A DNA stretch of 33,719 nucleotides from Paracoccus shanxieyensis (lineage in GTDB: Bacteria; Pseudomonadota; Alphaproteobacteria; Rhodobacterales; Rhodobacteraceae): assembly GCF_009711265.1 (NCBI RefSeq), contig NZ_WMII01000028.1, forward strand, positions 1-33,719, in the 5' to 3' direction. Below the pieces are notes generated by a model. It did no database searches. It worked only from the letters and a program-made list of their open reading frames with translations, and was not told where the DNA came from. Of this stretch, positions 1-6,197 are shown piece by piece; position 1 is the first letter of the stretch, and each line of letters begins with the position of its first letter. Made by a program: the position numbers and the translations under genes.

Positions 1-2
1 TC

Positions 3-281
3 GCCTCCGGCGATGGCCTGCTCGTCGGCTCCATCTTCGGCATCGCCGCGGGTGCCGCCGCCATTGGCGAGCCCGTCGAGACCGCGCTCGTCGGCGTGTT
101 CGACATCACCAAGGTCGGCTCCCAGGCGTGGACGGTTGGCGCCAAGGTCTATTGGGACGACACCAACAAGCGCACCACGACCGTCGCGACCGACAACACC
201 CTCATCGGCGCGGCCGTCGAGGCGGTGGCGAGCGGCGCCGGCGACACCATCGGCCGGGTGCGCCTGAACGCGACGTTCTGA
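3..281 (+). CDS. DUF2190-like capsid protein, 3' part only
   Basis: The reading frame is open from the window edge to the TGA at 279-281, so the true start lies upstream. About 92 residues are visible. They are rich in Gly and Ala and include a stretch reading AWTVGAKVYWDD, followed by a repeat-like region ending DTIGRVRLNATF. This is the usual C-terminal look of the small DUF2190 family of phage proteins, which are thought to decorate or cement the capsid. The stop overlaps the ATG of the next gene (TGATG), which fits a head gene run. The identification rests on remembered family features; the N-terminus is missing. Confidence 0.65.
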   Translation, partial: ASGDGLLVGSIFGIAAGAAAIGEPVETALVGVFDITKVGSQAWTVGAKVYWDDTNKRTTTVATDNTLIGAAVEAVASGAGDTIGRVRLNATF

Positions 282-592
282 TGTCGGCCTTCGCCGCCGC
301 CATCGGCGCGCTCTTCGCCGATCCGAACATCGGCCGGGACGCGGTCTACATCGCCGACGGCGGTACACCCGTGCTGGTGCGTGCCGTCGCCCGTCGCGCC
401 GACGCGGTCACCGACTTCGGCGACGCGCGGCTCTGGTCCGAAACCACCCGGATCGACCTGCGCGTGGCCGAGGTGGCGAACCCGCGTCCCGGCGACCGCA
501 TCGAGATCGACGGCGACGCCTTCCTCATACAGGGCGAGCCGGTCCGCGACCGCGAGCGGCTGGTCTGGACCGTCGACCTGAGGCCCGCGTGA
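281..592 (+). CDS. Phage head-tail joining protein
   Basis: This is a 103-residue protein. The ATG at 281 was chosen because it overlaps the previous stop; a longer frame starting at 128 would run through the upstream gene and was rejected. The protein begins MSAFAAAIGALFADPNIG and ends in a beta-rich stretch (GDRIEIDGDAFLIQGEP, then LVWTVDLRP). That pattern matches the small lambda gpFII-like or head-tail attachment proteins that sit just after the capsid genes of siphoviruses. Such proteins form the ring between the portal-adaptor and the tail. The next gene starts at a GTG overlapping this stop. Function is inferred from size, fold-like pattern and position. Confidence 0.6.
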   Translation: MSAFAAAIGALFADPNIGRDAVYIADGGTPVLVRAVARRADAVTDFGDARLWSETTRIDLRVAEVANPRPGDRIEIDGDAFLIQGEPVRDRERLVWTVDLRPA

Positions 593-1218
593 AACTGAAG
601 CTCGACATCGATCCCGACATCGTCGCGATGATGGCGGCCGAGGTCGCGGCGGGTGAACGGGCCGTCACCGCCGCCATTCGCGAGGCCGGGACTGGGCTGA
701 AGACGGCGTGGCGGTTGCAGATCACCGGCGCGGGGCTTGGTACACGGCTCGCCAACTCGATCCGGAGCCAGAACTTCCCGAGGTCGGGCGAGAGCCTTGA
801 GGCTGCGGCGCTGGTCTGGTCGAAGGCGCCGGTAATCGTCGGTGCGCATGACACCGGGCCGCTGATCCGATCGAAGAACGGGTTCTGGCTGGCGATCCCG
901 CTGCCCGCGGCGGGCAAATCCCTGCGCGGCGGCCGGATCACCCCCGGTGAATGGGAGCGGCGACGCGGCCTCCGCCTGCGTTTCGTCTATCGCCGGACGG
1001 GCCCCAGCCTGCTGGTCGCCGAGGGGCGGCTGAACACGAAAGGCCAGGCGGTGGTGTCGCGGTCGAAGACCGGGCGCGGAAAGGTCACTGCGCCGATCTT
1101 CCTGCTGGTGCCGCAGGTCAAGCTGCCGAAGCGGCTGGATCTGGCGCGGGATGCAGACCGGGCGTTGGACAGCGTGCCGGGGCTGATCGTGGCGAACTGG
1201 GTGGGGGGTAGGTTGTGA
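589..1218 (+). CDS. DUF6441-like phage tail-completion protein
   Basis: This 209-residue protein starts at a GTG that overlaps the previous TGA (GTGA). Its N-terminus (KLDIDPDIVAMMAAEVAAGERAV) is a helix followed by basic, Arg-rich segments. The later part holds VYRRTGPSLLVAEG and FLLVPQVKLPKRLDL. I recall this pattern from alphaproteobacterial prophage proteins of the DUF6441 group, placed between head-tail joining and tail terminator genes. The role would be in neck or tail completion, like lambda gpZ or HK97 gp10, but that is inference. Its usual downstream partner, the tail terminator, is displaced by almost 3 kb because a mer cassette follows immediately. Confidence 0.6.
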   Translation: MKLKLDIDPDIVAMMAAEVAAGERAVTAAIREAGTGLKTAWRLQITGAGLGTRLANSIRSQNFPRSGESLEAAALVWSKAPVIVGAHDTGPLIRSKNGFWLAIPLPAAGKSLRGGRITPGEWERRRGLRLRFVYRRTGPSLLVAEGRLNTKGQAVVSRSKTGRGKVTAPIFLLVPQVKLPKRLDLARDADRALDSVPGLIVANWVGGRL

Positions 1219-1268
1219 TCGCATCGATGCGCAATCTTGCTCGGCAGCCACGAAACCGACGGCTCGGG

Positions 1269-2705
1269 TTACCCCGCGCAGCACGACAGCTTCGCGACAT
1301 CCTTGTCGAAGGTCTGCGCGGCGAGCTTCAGCCCCTCTACCGTGGTCAGATAGGGGAAGATCGTCTCGCCGAGCGCCTTTGTCGTCATGCCGAACTTGAG
1401 CGCCATGGCGAGCGTCTGGACACTGTCGGCTCCCTCCGGCGCCATGATCACGCCGCCCAGGAGGCGGTCGGTCGCCCGGTCCGCGACGAGCTTGATCAGG
1501 CCGCGCGTGTCGCGGGCGGCGAGCGCGCGGGGCACGTTGTCGAGCGTCAGCACACTGGTCTTGACGTCATGACCCGCGGCGCGCGCCTGCGCCTCGGTCA
1601 GCCCGACGCCGGCGACCTGCGGATCGGTGAACACCACCCACGGCATCGCGGCGTTGTCGTAGCGCTCCGCCCCGCCCAGAACGGCGTTGCGGGACGCGAG
1701 CTTGGCGCCATAGGCGGCCATGTAGACGAACTGGTCGCGGTCGGTCACATCGCCCGCCGCGAAGATGCCGGCCTTCGTGGTCTGCATGTCGTCGCCCACC
1801 CGGATCGCGCCACGCGCGTCGGTCTCGACGCCCATCTCCGCGAGGCCCAGCCCCTCGGTGTTGGCTGCGCGTCCCGTCGTCAGGACGAGGCGGTCGGCCG
1901 TCAGATCGCGGTCTGCGCCGTCCACCGTCACCGTCAGGACCGCACGGGCCCCGTCGCGCCGTGCGGCGTCGTAGGTCGCGCCATCGACAACCGCGACGCC
2001 CTCGGCGCGCAGCGTCTCCGTCAGCGCCCGGGACACCTCCGGCTCTGTGCGCGGCAGCAGGCGCGAGCGGCAGACAATGGTGACGCGGGTGCCCATCCAC
2101 GCCATCATCTGCGCCAGCTCCACGCCGATGTAGCCGCCGCCGAGGAAGATCAGGCTTTCGGGCAACCGGTCCAGCTCCAGCAGCGACGTGCTGTCGAGCG
2201 TTGGTGCGTCCTGGATCCCAGGGATGTCGGGCACGGCGGGTCGGCCACCGGTCGCGACGATCACCTTGGGAGCCGTGATCCTGCGCCCGCCGACCTCGAC
2301 CCCGCCGAGGACGAGACGCGCCGGACCCTCGTCGAGATAGGTCACACCGCCGTAGCCCGGCAGCAGATCGGCGTACTTCTTCTGGCGCAGTGTCGCGACA
2401 AGATCGTCCTTGGCCGCAATCAGCGCCGACCAGTCGGCGACCTGCGCCTCGCTGTTCAGGCCCGGGAACCGATGTGCTGTCTGCGCACCGTGCAGGGCTT
2501 CCGCGGCCCGGATCATCGTCTTGGAGGGCACACAGCCCACGTTCACGCAGGTCCCGCCGATGGTGCCATGGCCGATCAGCGCGACGCGCTTGCCTCCCTC
2601 GGCGGCGGTGATCGCGGCCGAGAACCCGGCCGATCCGGCGCCGATCACGGCAAGGTCGAAATCGCCCTTGGGCGCGCAGCAATCGTCTTTCATCAAGTCA
2701 TCCAT
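1269..2705 (-). CDS. merA: Mercuric reductase MerA, short form without HMA domain
   Basis: This 478-residue flavoprotein disulfide reductase reduces Hg(II) to volatile Hg(0) with NADPH in the cytosol. The FAD-binding GAGSAG motif is at about residues 22-27 and the redox pair is C53 and C58 in GGTCVNVGCVPSK. An NADPH-binding GGGYIG follows in the middle. The AAGDV FAD motif and a dimerisation domain come next. The C-terminal Cys pair C475-C476 (SCCAG) is the diagnostic mercury-delivery pair of MerA and separates it from lipoamide dehydrogenase. The N-terminal HMA domain found in many MerA proteins is absent, although a CC pair occurs at residues 9-10. The ATG at 2705 overlaps the end of merF by 8 bases; an in-frame ATG at 2693 is also possible. 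It is the last gene of merTPFA. Confidence 0.95.
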   Translation of the reverse strand: MDDLMKDDCCAPKGDFDLAVIGAGSAGFSAAITAAEGGKRVALIGHGTIGGTCVNVGCVPSKTMIRAAEALHGAQTAHRFPGLNSEAQVADWSALIAAKDDLVATLRQKKYADLLPGYGGVTYLDEGPARLVLGGVEVGGRRITAPKVIVATGGRPAVPDIPGIQDAPTLDSTSLLELDRLPESLIFLGGGYIGVELAQMMAWMGTRVTIVCRSRLLPRTEPEVSRALTETLRAEGVAVVDGATYDAARRDGARAVLTVTVDGADRDLTADRLVLTTGRAANTEGLGLAEMGVETDARGAIRVGDDMQTTKAGIFAAGDVTDRDQFVYMAAYGAKLASRNAVLGGAERYDNAAMPWVVFTDPQVAGVGLTEAQARAAGHDVKTSVLTLDNVPRALAARDTRGLIKLVADRATDRLLGGVIMAPEGADSVQTLAMALKFGMTTKALGETIFPYLTTVEGLKLAAQTFDKDVAKLSCCAG

Positions 2706-2931
2706 CCGTTCGAGTGGTCTGGCGCCGCTGCCGTCTCCAGACCGCGTACACGGTCAGCGCGACGAAAAAGGCGAGCGCGGGCAGCAGAACGTAGTCGAGC
2801 CAACCCAGCCAGGCCGACAGGCCCACGGCACCCAGAAGCACCACCAGCACCGGAGTGAAGCAGCAGAGCGCCGCGATGACGGTGCCGACGATCCCTGTCG
2901 CGATCAGCTTGCGGTCGGACTGCTCGGTCAT
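2698..2931 (-). CDS. merF: Mercury transporter MerF
   Basis: This is a small inner-membrane protein of 77 residues with two predicted transmembrane helices (about residues 9-32 and 41-62) and a basic tail. The vicinal cysteines C23-C24 in ALCCFTP lie in the first helix and match the mercury-binding CC pair of MerF. The second Cys pair that classical MerF proteins carry near the C-terminus is not present here. The start is the ATG at 2931; the longer frame upstream runs into merP and has no merit. The gene is 4 bp from merP and overlaps merA, so it is translated as part of merTPFA. It would add a second Hg(II) importer beside MerT. Confidence 0.85.
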   Translation of the reverse strand: MTEQSDRKLIATGIVGTVIAALCCFTPVLVVLLGAVGLSAWLGWLDYVLLPALAFFVALTVYAVWRRQRRQTTRTDG

Positions 2932-2935
2932 CTCG

Positions 2936-3241
2936 TCAGCCCGCGACACGCGCCGGGTAGCCTGCATTGGCCGACGCGGTCGCGATGGCGTCGGCGCTCG
3001 TCGCGGCGGTGTCGAAGATCACCGTGGCGGTGCGGGCATCGAAGTCGATCTCGACGGCGCGCACGCCCGCGACGCCCTCCATCGCACGCTTCACGGTGAC
3101 TGGGCAGAGCGCGCAGGTCATGTTGTCCACCGCGAAGGTGACGGTCTGCTCGGCGGCGACGGTCTGCGCGGCAACAGGGATGGCGGTGATCGGCACAACG
3201 GCGGTCAGGCCGAACAAGGCGAGTGCAAGGATCTTCTTCAT
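2936..3241 (-). CDS. merP: Periplasmic mercury-binding protein MerP
   Basis: This 101-residue protein has a signal peptide (MKKI, then a hydrophobic stretch to about residue 25 ending PVAAQ) and one heavy-metal-associated domain. The metal-binding CxxC is C43 and C46 in NMTCALC. MerP captures Hg(II) in the periplasm and passes it to MerT. The rest of the domain (VEIDFDARTATVIFD) follows the usual beta-alpha-beta pattern. It lies 18 bp downstream of merT and 4 bp upstream of merF on the same strand. Confidence 0.93.
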   Translation of the reverse strand: MKKILALALFGLTAVVPITAIPVAAQTVAAEQTVTFAVDNMTCALCPVTVKRAMEGVAGVRAVEIDFDARTATVIFDTAATSADAIATASANAGYPARVAG

Positions 3242-3259
3242 GTGGATGTCCTTTCGGGG

Positions 3260-3649
3260 TCAGTAGAGAAGCGGGGCCCACCAGTCGATGGTGAGGGCTG
3301 CGAGAACGAGGATCAGGGAGGCCCAGAGAGCCGACTTGGTGATGCGCGCCGATGCTGGCCTTGCGCAGTAGGAACCGGGTTCGCAGACGGTTGGCTTGCG
3401 GAAATAGACCTGCCAGAAACCCGCCGCGATGAAGCCGAGCGCGATCACGGCGAAGATCGGCTTGTAAGGCTCCAGAGCCGTCAGGTTGCCGATCCAGGCG
3501 CCCGAGATGCCGAGAGTCAGAAGCACCAGCGGCCCGATGCAGCAGGCCGAGGCGAGAAAGGCGCCCACCACACCGCCCGCCGCGAGCCAGCCCTTTCGGG
3601 CGGGGCGATCCGCGCCCGTGCTGTCCGTTCTGTCGTCTGTCAGCGCCAT
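3260..3649 (-). CDS. merT: Mercury transporter MerT
   Basis: This is an inner-membrane Hg(II) importer of 129 residues with three hydrophobic helices. The first holds the vicinal pair C36-C37 (SACCIGPL). The cytoplasmic loop holds C89 and C95 (TVCEPGSYC), the same spacing of six as C76/C82 of Tn501 MerT. The ATG at 3649 is preceded by a GAGAGG ribosome site at good distance. The longer frame to 3727 would run through the mer operator and into merR and is rejected. It is the first gene of the divergent merTPFA transcript. Confidence 0.93.
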   Translation of the reverse strand: MALTDDRTDSTGADRPARKGWLAAGGVVGAFLASACCIGPLVLLTLGISGAWIGNLTALEPYKPIFAVIALGFIAAGFWQVYFRKPTVCEPGSYCARPASARITKSALWASLILVLAALTIDWWAPLLY

Positions 3650-3680
3650 GTCGCGCACCTCTCGTCTGTGATTGACGATG

Positions 3681-3711
3681 GGTGTAGGGTCTGTAGCAAC
3701 TACAGGCTCAA
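3681..3711 (-). promoter_or_regulatory. merT promoter with MerR operator
   Basis: Read on the minus strand, there is a TTGAGC -35 (3706-3711), a 19 bp spacer and a TACACC -10 (3681-3686). The spacer contains a perfect dyad CTGTAG-TTG-CTACAG (3691-3705). A 19 bp spacer holding a dyad is the hallmark of promoters that MerR-family activators switch on by untwisting DNA. The site lies between merT and merR, so it can also control merR. Boundaries were read directly; activity is inferred. Confidence 0.85.
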
Positions 3712-3725
3712 GAGGAAACTTGCCC

Positions 3726-4151
3726 ATGACCGATCACGAGCGCGAGAGCGGCTTCACACGCGGCGACCTGGCCCGGGCGACCGGCTGCAACATCGAGACG
3801 ATCCGCTATTACGAGAAGACCGGCCTGCTGCCCGACCCGCCCCGCACGGACGCCGGCTACCGGGTCTATTCCGCCGCACACGCCACACGCCTCCGCTTCA
3901 TCCTGCGCGCCCGCGAACTCGGGTTCTCGATGGAGGACATCCGCGGGCTGATGGGGCTCGGCGACGGCGCCGCGCCGACCTGCGCCGAGGTCAAGGAACG
4001 GACGGAGCGGCACCTTGCCGATGTCCGCGCGAGGATCGCGGATCTTCGGCGTATCGAATCCGTCCTCGCTACAACTGCATCCAGGTGTTCGGGCGCCGAA
4101 GTCCCCGATTGTCCGGTGCTCGACGCGATTTCCAACTCGGCCGACCCATGA
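3726..4151 (+). CDS. merR: Mercury-responsive regulator MerR
   Basis: This 141-residue regulator has an N-terminal winged helix-turn-helix (FTRGDLARATGCNIETIRYYE), a long dimerisation helix and a C-terminal metal loop. Three cysteines, C86, C121 and C130, have spacings of 35 and 9, exactly those of the Hg(II) ligands C82, C117 and C126 of Tn501 MerR. This supports mercury as the effector rather than Cu, Zn or Cd. The ATG at 3726 is preferred to 3672 because the longer frame would include the operator. Its TGA (4149-4151) overlaps the ATG of the phage tail terminator gene. The last residues (ISNSADP) may be partly junction sequence. Confidence 0.93.
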   Translation: MTDHERESGFTRGDLARATGCNIETIRYYEKTGLLPDPPRTDAGYRVYSAAHATRLRFILRARELGFSMEDIRGLMGLGDGAAPTCAEVKERTERHLADVRARIADLRRIESVLATTASRCSGAEVPDCPVLDAISNSADP

Positions 4152-4564
4152 CACCTCGCGAAACCATCCTCGTCGCGCTGCACGCGCGGCTCTCGGCGCT
4201 GCCCGCCACCGCTCTGCGCGGGGACGTGCTGCCCGAGCGCATGCCGGTCGAGGGCCTGATGATCCTGCGCGATGGCGAACCAGGTGCGCCCGAAGTCACG
4301 CTGTCGCCGCTGCGCTATCACTACCAGCACCGAGCCGAGATCGAGGCGGTCGTTCAGGGTGCCGATCGCGACGCCGCCTTTGACACGCTGACCGCCAGCA
4401 TCGGCGCAGCGCTCGCCGCCGACCGGACGCTGGGCGGGTTCTGCGACTGGGTCGAGGCCGAAGCCCCGCGCCCGGTCGATCTGCCGGTCGAGGGCGCGGC
4501 GAGTCTGAAGGCCGCCGTTATCCCGGTCGTGCTGCACTATTCCACGGCCGACCCGCTGGCCTGA
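4148..4564 (+). CDS. Phage tail terminator-like protein
   Basis: This is a 138-residue protein starting at the ATG that overlaps the merR stop (ATGA). The sequence holds PRETILVALHARLSALP, an acidic loop (LRDGEPGAPEVTLSP) and YHYQHRAEIEAVVQ. Proteins of this pattern occur just before the tail tube gene in Rhodobacterales prophages and are often mislabelled acyl-CoA transferase. Size and position fit a gpU-like tail terminator that caps the tail tube. No good ribosome site of its own is seen, so its translation may depend on ribosomes finishing merR. In a mer-free relative it would follow the DUF6441 gene directly. Confidence 0.6.
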   Translation: MTPRETILVALHARLSALPATALRGDVLPERMPVEGLMILRDGEPGAPEVTLSPLRYHYQHRAEIEAVVQGADRDAAFDTLTASIGAALAADRTLGGFCDWVEAEAPRPVDLPVEGAASLKAAVIPVVLHYSTADPLA

Positions 4565-4588
4565 CCCAACCGACCACAGGAGACGAAC

Positions 4589-5533
4589 ATGGCACGAGCC
4601 CAGGGGGCGCGAGCGCTGATGGCGCTTGCGTTCGAGACGACCTATGGAACGCCGCCCGTCAGCGGCTTCACCCGCATGCCCTTCGCCAGCACGTCGCTCG
4701 GCGCGGAGCAGCCGCTGCTGAATTCGGAGCTCTTGGGCTACGGCCGCGATCCGCTGGCGCCCATCAAGGACGCGGTGACCGCCGATGGCGATGTGGTGGT
4801 GCCGATCGATGCCGAAGCTTTCGGCTTCTGGCTGAAGGCCGCGTTCGGCCAGCCTGTCACCACCGGAAGCTCGCCCGGTCCATATACCCATACGTTTCAG
4901 TCCGGTTCCTGGACGCTGCCCAGCATGTCGATCGAAACCGGCATGCCCGAGATCCCGCGCTATGCGATGTATTCCGGCGTGGTGCTCGACCAGATCACCT
5001 GGCAGATGCAGCGTTCCGGCCTGCTGACGGCAACGGCGCGGCTGGTGGCGCAGGGCGAGACCGTGGGCACGACGACCAGCGCCGGAACGCCCGCCGCGCT
5101 GGAGCTGAAGCGCTTCGGCCATTTCAACGGCTCGATCAAACGCAACGGCACGGCGCTCGGCAACGTCGTCTCGGCCGAGATCACCTATGCCAACAATCTC
5201 GACCGGATCGAAACCATCCGCTCTGACGGCCGCATCGACGGCGCCGACCCGTCTATCGCGGCGCTGACCGGCCGGATCGAGGTGCGCTTCGCCGACCAGA
5301 CGCTGGTGACGCAGGCGATCAACGGCGAGGCCTGCGAGATGGAGTTCTCCTATTCTCTGCCGTCCGGCGAGAGCTTCACCTTCACCGCCCACGCCGTCTA
5401 TCTGCCGCGCCCGCGGATCGAGATCTCCGGGCCGCAGGGCGTGCAGGCCAGTTTCGACTGGCAGGCGGCGCGCGACAGCGTGGTCGGCCGGATGTGCACC
5501 GCCACCCTGATCAACGACATCGAGGACTACTGA
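4589..5533 (+). CDS. Phage major tail tube protein
   Basis: This 314-residue protein has a strong AGGAG ribosome site before the ATG at 4589. The N-terminus (ARALMALAFETTYGTPP) and the repeated beta-rich segments are typical of long-tailed phage tube proteins of the Phage_TTP_12 kind. Examples of those segments are YTHTFQSGSWTLPSMSIETG and SAEITYANNLDRIETIRSDGRIDG. Such proteins stack as rings around the tape measure. It sits between the tail terminator and the assembly chaperone genes, the standard siphovirus order. The stop overlaps the next ATG (TGATG). Confidence 0.8.
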   Translation: MARAQGARALMALAFETTYGTPPVSGFTRMPFASTSLGAEQPLLNSELLGYGRDPLAPIKDAVTADGDVVVPIDAEAFGFWLKAAFGQPVTTGSSPGPYTHTFQSGSWTLPSMSIETGMPEIPRYAMYSGVVLDQITWQMQRSGLLTATARLVAQGETVGTTTSAGTPAALELKRFGHFNGSIKRNGTALGNVVSAEITYANNLDRIETIRSDGRIDGADPSIAALTGRIEVRFADQTLVTQAINGEACEMEFSYSLPSGESFTFTAHAVYLPRPRIEISGPQGVQASFDWQAARDSVVGRMCTATLINDIEDY

Positions 5534-5970
5534 TGCTCACGCTCGATCTGACGAACGCGCCACGCTGGCATGACCTCGCGCCCGGCGTGCGGGTGCAGCT
5601 GCGCCCGCTGACCACCGCGCTGATGGTCGCGACCCGCAGCGACCCGGCCGTCGAGGCGGTGCCCGAGGAAGCCTCGGACGAGGAGCGCGCCGTCGCCTTC
5701 GCCAAGGCACTGGCGCGGCGGGCCGTGCTCTCCTGGGAGGGTGTGGGCGACGCGGACGGGAACCCCATCGACCCAACCCCGGAGGCCATCGACGCGCTCC
5801 TCGACATCTGGCCGATCTTCGAGGCCTTCCAGCTGAGCTACGTCTCGAAGGGCCTGCTGTTGGAGCAGGAAAAAAACGCCTCCGCGCTCTCGCCGAATGG
5901 TCCTTCGGCGGGGGCGAGCGCTACTGCGAAGCCTGCGCGCAAGCCTGCCCGGACTGCCCGGCGCGGCTGA
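5533..5970 (+). CDS. Tail assembly chaperone, zero-frame product (gpG-like)
   Basis: This 145-residue protein begins MLTLDLTNAPRWHDLAPG at an ATG overlapping the tail tube stop. A longer frame to 5494 only adds out-of-frame tail tube sequence. The body is mostly helical and acidic. It ends with a low-complexity Ala/Lys/Arg tail after residue 115. A slippery heptamer A AAA AAC lies at 5871-5877, so a fraction of ribosomes should shift to -1 and make a longer G-T fusion. G-like chaperones coat the tape measure and recruit tube subunits. They are not in the virion. Assignment rests on position between tube and tape measure plus the frameshift. Confidence 0.8.
   Translation: MLTLDLTNAPRWHDLAPGVRVQLRPLTTALMVATRSDPAVEAVPEEASDEERAVAFAKALARRAVLSWEGVGDADGNPIDPTPEAIDALLDIWPIFEAFQLSYVSKGLLLEQEKNASALSPNGPSAGASATAKPARKPARTARRG
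5871..5910 (+). promoter_or_regulatory. Programmed -1 frameshift site with downstream hairpin
   Basis: In the frame of the 5533 gene the bases read A AAA AAC (5871-5877), an X XXY YYZ slippery heptamer. A shift of -1 continues with CGC CTC CGC and enters a long open frame ending at 6197. Thirteen bases downstream is a perfect 7 bp inverted repeat CGCCGAA-TGGTCC-TTCGGCG (5891-5910), which could stall the ribosome. The spacer is longer than the common 5-9 bases, so the hairpin role is less sure than the heptamer. Confidence 0.8.
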
Positions 5971-6197
5971 ACTGCCCGCTCACGCATGAAGGCTGGCAGG
6001 TCTGGGACCTCGTCGGCCGCCTCGGCGGCCAGCTCCGGTTACTGCCCGGCGCGGTGATCGGCTGGGACATGTCGGCAGCGCTGGCGCTCGGTGACGCCCT
6101 CGGCGTGCCGCCGCTCGCCATGGCCGAACTGCTGCCGGTCATCGAAGCGGTGATGGTGGCCAAGCTCAACGAACAGATGGAACGCCCCAATGGCTGA
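5877..6197 (+). CDS. Tail assembly chaperone T extension, made by -1 frameshift
   Basis: This frame is open from the slippery site to the TGA at 6195-6197 and encodes about 106 residues. It has no convincing start of its own near the 5' end. Fused to the first 115 residues of the upstream gene it gives a protein of about 221 residues. Near its start are clustered cysteines (YCEACAQACPDCPARLNC), resembling a small metal-binding knuckle. A conserved-looking block follows (GWQVWDLVGRLGGQLRLLPG). The stop overlaps the tape measure ATG at 6190. By analogy with lambda gpGT, the T part would bind the tail tube protein. An independent gene starting at an internal codon cannot be excluded. Confidence 0.7.
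   Translation, partial: RLRALAEWSFGGGERYCEACAQACPDCPARLNCPLTHEGWQVWDLVGRLGGQLRLLPGAVIGWDMSAALALGDALGVPPLAMAELLPVIEAVMVAKLNEQMERPNG

Noticed and set aside
1215..2858. Long + strand frame of 547 residues opposite merA
   Set aside because: It is antisense to a fully conserved merA, is Arg/His/Gly-rich and has no domain. It is a high-GC shadow.
1251..4165. CGAAACC at 1251-1257 and 4159-4165 as a target duplication around mer
   Set aside because: Seven bases in GC-rich DNA can recur by chance. The second copy lies inside the tail terminator coding sequence, and no inverted ends accompany the pair.
3866..5392. Minus-strand frame of 508 residues over merR and the tail tube gene
   Set aside because: It crosses three real genes on the other strand and shows no recognisable motif.
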